Origin: Pirellulaceae bacterium
GTDB lineage: Bacteria; Planctomycetota; Planctomycetia; Pirellulales; Pirellulaceae
DNA: 64,000 nt
Reading direction: 5' to 3'
NCBI GenBank assembly: GCA_026004775.1
Contig: BPJU01000002.1
Location: 180,435 to 244,434 of the forward strand
Positions within the stretch are counted from its first letter, which is position 1. The number at the start of each line of letters is the position of its first letter. Shown piece after piece: positions 62,776 to 64,000 of the stretch. The notes under the pieces were generated by a model, which was given only the letters and a program-made list of their open reading frames with translations, did not search any database and was not told where the DNA came from. A program made the position numbers and the translations under genes.

Positions 62776-63770
62776 ACCCGTTGGACCTGTCGATCGTGAT
62801 TCCCTGTTATCGAAGCGGGCCGTGGCTGGATGAGCTGGTGGAGGCCATCCACCAGGTTCTTGCATCCTTGCCGTACCGGTTCGAGATCGTGCTGGTCAAC
62901 GATGCTTCGCCGGATGGTACGTGGGACGCGATGAAACGTCTGGTGGAGCGCTACTCTGGCGTGCGGGCCATCGACCTCCAATTCAACGTGGGACAGTATC
63001 GAGCCACCTTGTGCGGTATCGAGCGTGCTCGAGGACATTGGATCATCACCATGGATGACGACTTCCAACACCCGCCGGATCAGCTACCGGTGCTGATCGA
63101 GGCGATCAAGAGCCATCCGGAGTGCGACTGCATCATGGCTCGATTCCGCCGCAAGCAGCACAGCCTGGTGCGCAATCTGGGCAGCGGTTTGATGCGGGCC
63201 ATTTACGTGCGGTTTTACCGGGCGCCGCGGCACGTGGCACCGAGCAGCTTCCGCATCATGACCAGTCAGTTTGCCCGTATCTTATGCAGCCACGGCACCG
63301 CCAACCCGGTGCTGTGCCCGTTGATATTTCAACTGACGCGGCGGGTGGCCAACGTCGAGGTGCAGCATGCAGCGCGTGCGTACGGCAAGAGCGGCTATCG
63401 TTTGGGACGGCTTGCCGGCACGGTCGTGGACACGCTGCTTCGAGCCACCACCTACCCGCTGCACGTGGTGTGCCTTCTGGGCTTGTTGATAGCCGGCGGC
63501 TCGTTGTTGTTCGGCGTTTATCGCGTGATACGCTACTTCGTCGGACCGCAAGTGCTGCCGGGCTTCACCACTTTGGCCGTGCTCGTGACATTCTTCGGCG
63601 GGATGATCCTGTTCGCCGTGGGGCTGGTCGGAGAATACCTGGCTCGGGTGATCGAAGAAGTGCGGGGCCAGCCCCGGTATGTCGTTCGGGAAGAACTGCT
63701 GCCCGGCCAGGAGCCGGCGGCCACCCGCCTCGAAGGATGCTCCGGTTCACAAGCCCAGCCGCCGCCTTGA
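62772..63770 (+). CDS. Membrane GT2 glycosyltransferase (polyprenyl-phosphate type)
   Basis: GTG at 62772, with AGGGGA 7 bases upstream, starts 332 residues. The GT-A catalytic domain shows LSIVIPCYRSGPWLDEL, LVNDASPDGTWDAM and MDDDFQHPP with the metal-binding DDD. Two membrane segments follow (LHVVCLLGLLIAGGSLLFG, LVTFFGGMILFAVGLVGEYLA) and then the RVIEEVRGQPRYVVRE tail. This layout matches ArnC/DPM1-like enzymes that load a sugar on undecaprenyl phosphate. It is the last whole gene of the polysaccharide operon in the window. Confidence 0.9.
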   Translation: MNPLDLSIVIPCYRSGPWLDELVEAIHQVLASLPYRFEIVLVNDASPDGTWDAMKRLVERYSGVRAIDLQFNVGQYRATLCGIERARGHWIITMDDDFQHPPDQLPVLIEAIKSHPECDCIMARFRRKQHSLVRNLGSGLMRAIYVRFYRAPRHVAPSSFRIMTSQFARILCSHGTANPVLCPLIFQLTRRVANVEVQHAARAYGKSGYRLGRLAGTVVDTLLRATTYPLHVVCLLGLLIAGGSLLFGVYRVIRYFVGPQVLPGFTTLAVLVTFFGGMILFAVGLVGEYLARVIEEVRGQPRYVVREELLPGQEPAATRLEGCSGSQAQPPP

Positions 63771-63962
63771 AGCCCAAGTTTGCGGCTCACTCAGAAGGCT
63801 ATTTTCGCTCGGTGCCATGTGCTTTACATTGGAAGAACGGGGCCCGGAATTGCTGGGTGAGTTTCCCGAATCGCGCTTTGCGACGCGATGCAGGTCAGTA
63901 ACGGCATTCACAGCCGGCCGTGTGGACTGACTTGGCAAGTGGCGCAATTACCTTAGGCTACT

Positions 63963-64000
63963 ATGAGCATCACCAGTACAACGACGAACGCCGGCCGAAC
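63963..64000 (+). CDS. Possible start of a further gene, cut by the window end
   Basis: ATG at 63963 opens a frame that runs off the end of the window (12 codons visible, Thr-rich). TTAGG lies 6 bases upstream as a possible ribosome site. Too little is visible to tell whether it is real; the 190 bases before it show nothing else. Confidence 0.25.
   Translation, partial: MSITSTTTNAGR

Overview
The window looks like a chromosomal segment of a planctomycete (Planctomycetota). The evidence is the protein repertoire: many formylglycine-type sulfatases, a DUF1501 protein, a PVC-type haem-binding protein, DUF1559 prepilin-like and DUF1573 exported proteins, and several Tat-exported proteins. A Pirellulales or Thermogutta-like origin is my guess, not shown. 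I saw no rRNA or tRNA genes and no CRISPR array.

Layout. 0.1-6.3 kb: a minus-strand accessory operon, visibly less GC-rich than the rest. It encodes a multi-pass membrane protein, a dynamin-like GTPase, a small P-loop GTPase and a second membrane protein, behind a good sigma70-type promoter. It is the best candidate for an undescribed system, perhaps a GTPase-centred defence or stress module. 6.2-8.6 kb: mostly degenerate DNA with one cupin gene. 8.6-10.9 kb: an exported GMC oxidoreductase broken by a frameshift. 11.0-31.5 kb: a minus-strand block of four sulfatase types, an isocitrate/isopropylmalate dehydrogenase-family enzyme, and a SNF2 helicase with a zinc-ribbon partner. An 8,879-bp piece of this block occurs twice in direct tandem (11450-20328 and 20329-29207), with no difference in any part I compared. 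The join creates two chimeric, broken genes, while an intact copy of each survives at the outer edges.

31.5-42 kb: a Tat-exported protein, a repeat-rich gap (three nested hairpins and a 102-bp MITE-like element), hisI translationally coupled to a DUF1501 gene, a nitrilase joined to a PVC-type cytochrome module but interrupted by one extra base, a beta-helix protein and a GNAT acetyltransferase. 42.4-47.2 kb: a Zn/Mn-type ABC transporter operon (lipoprotein, ATPase, two permeases) in which both permeases carry a C-terminal DtxR-like domain. 47.2-51.2 kb: an NHL propeller protein, a membrane sensor kinase and an aldehyde dehydrogenase.

52.1-57.7 kb: a minus-strand group of exported proteins (two DUF1573, a C39-like protein lacking its cysteine, a Cys-rich protein, a DUF1559 pseudopilin and small unknowns). 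58.0-59.0 kb: a PIG-L-type deacetylase. 59.2-63.8 kb: a tightly overlapping plus-strand operon for cell-surface polysaccharide: lipoprotein, GNAT, RmlA, a sugar aminotransferase, a NeuD-like acyltransferase and a membrane GT2 glycosyltransferase. These would make an activated (dTDP-) sugar, aminate and acylate it, and transfer a sugar to a lipid carrier.
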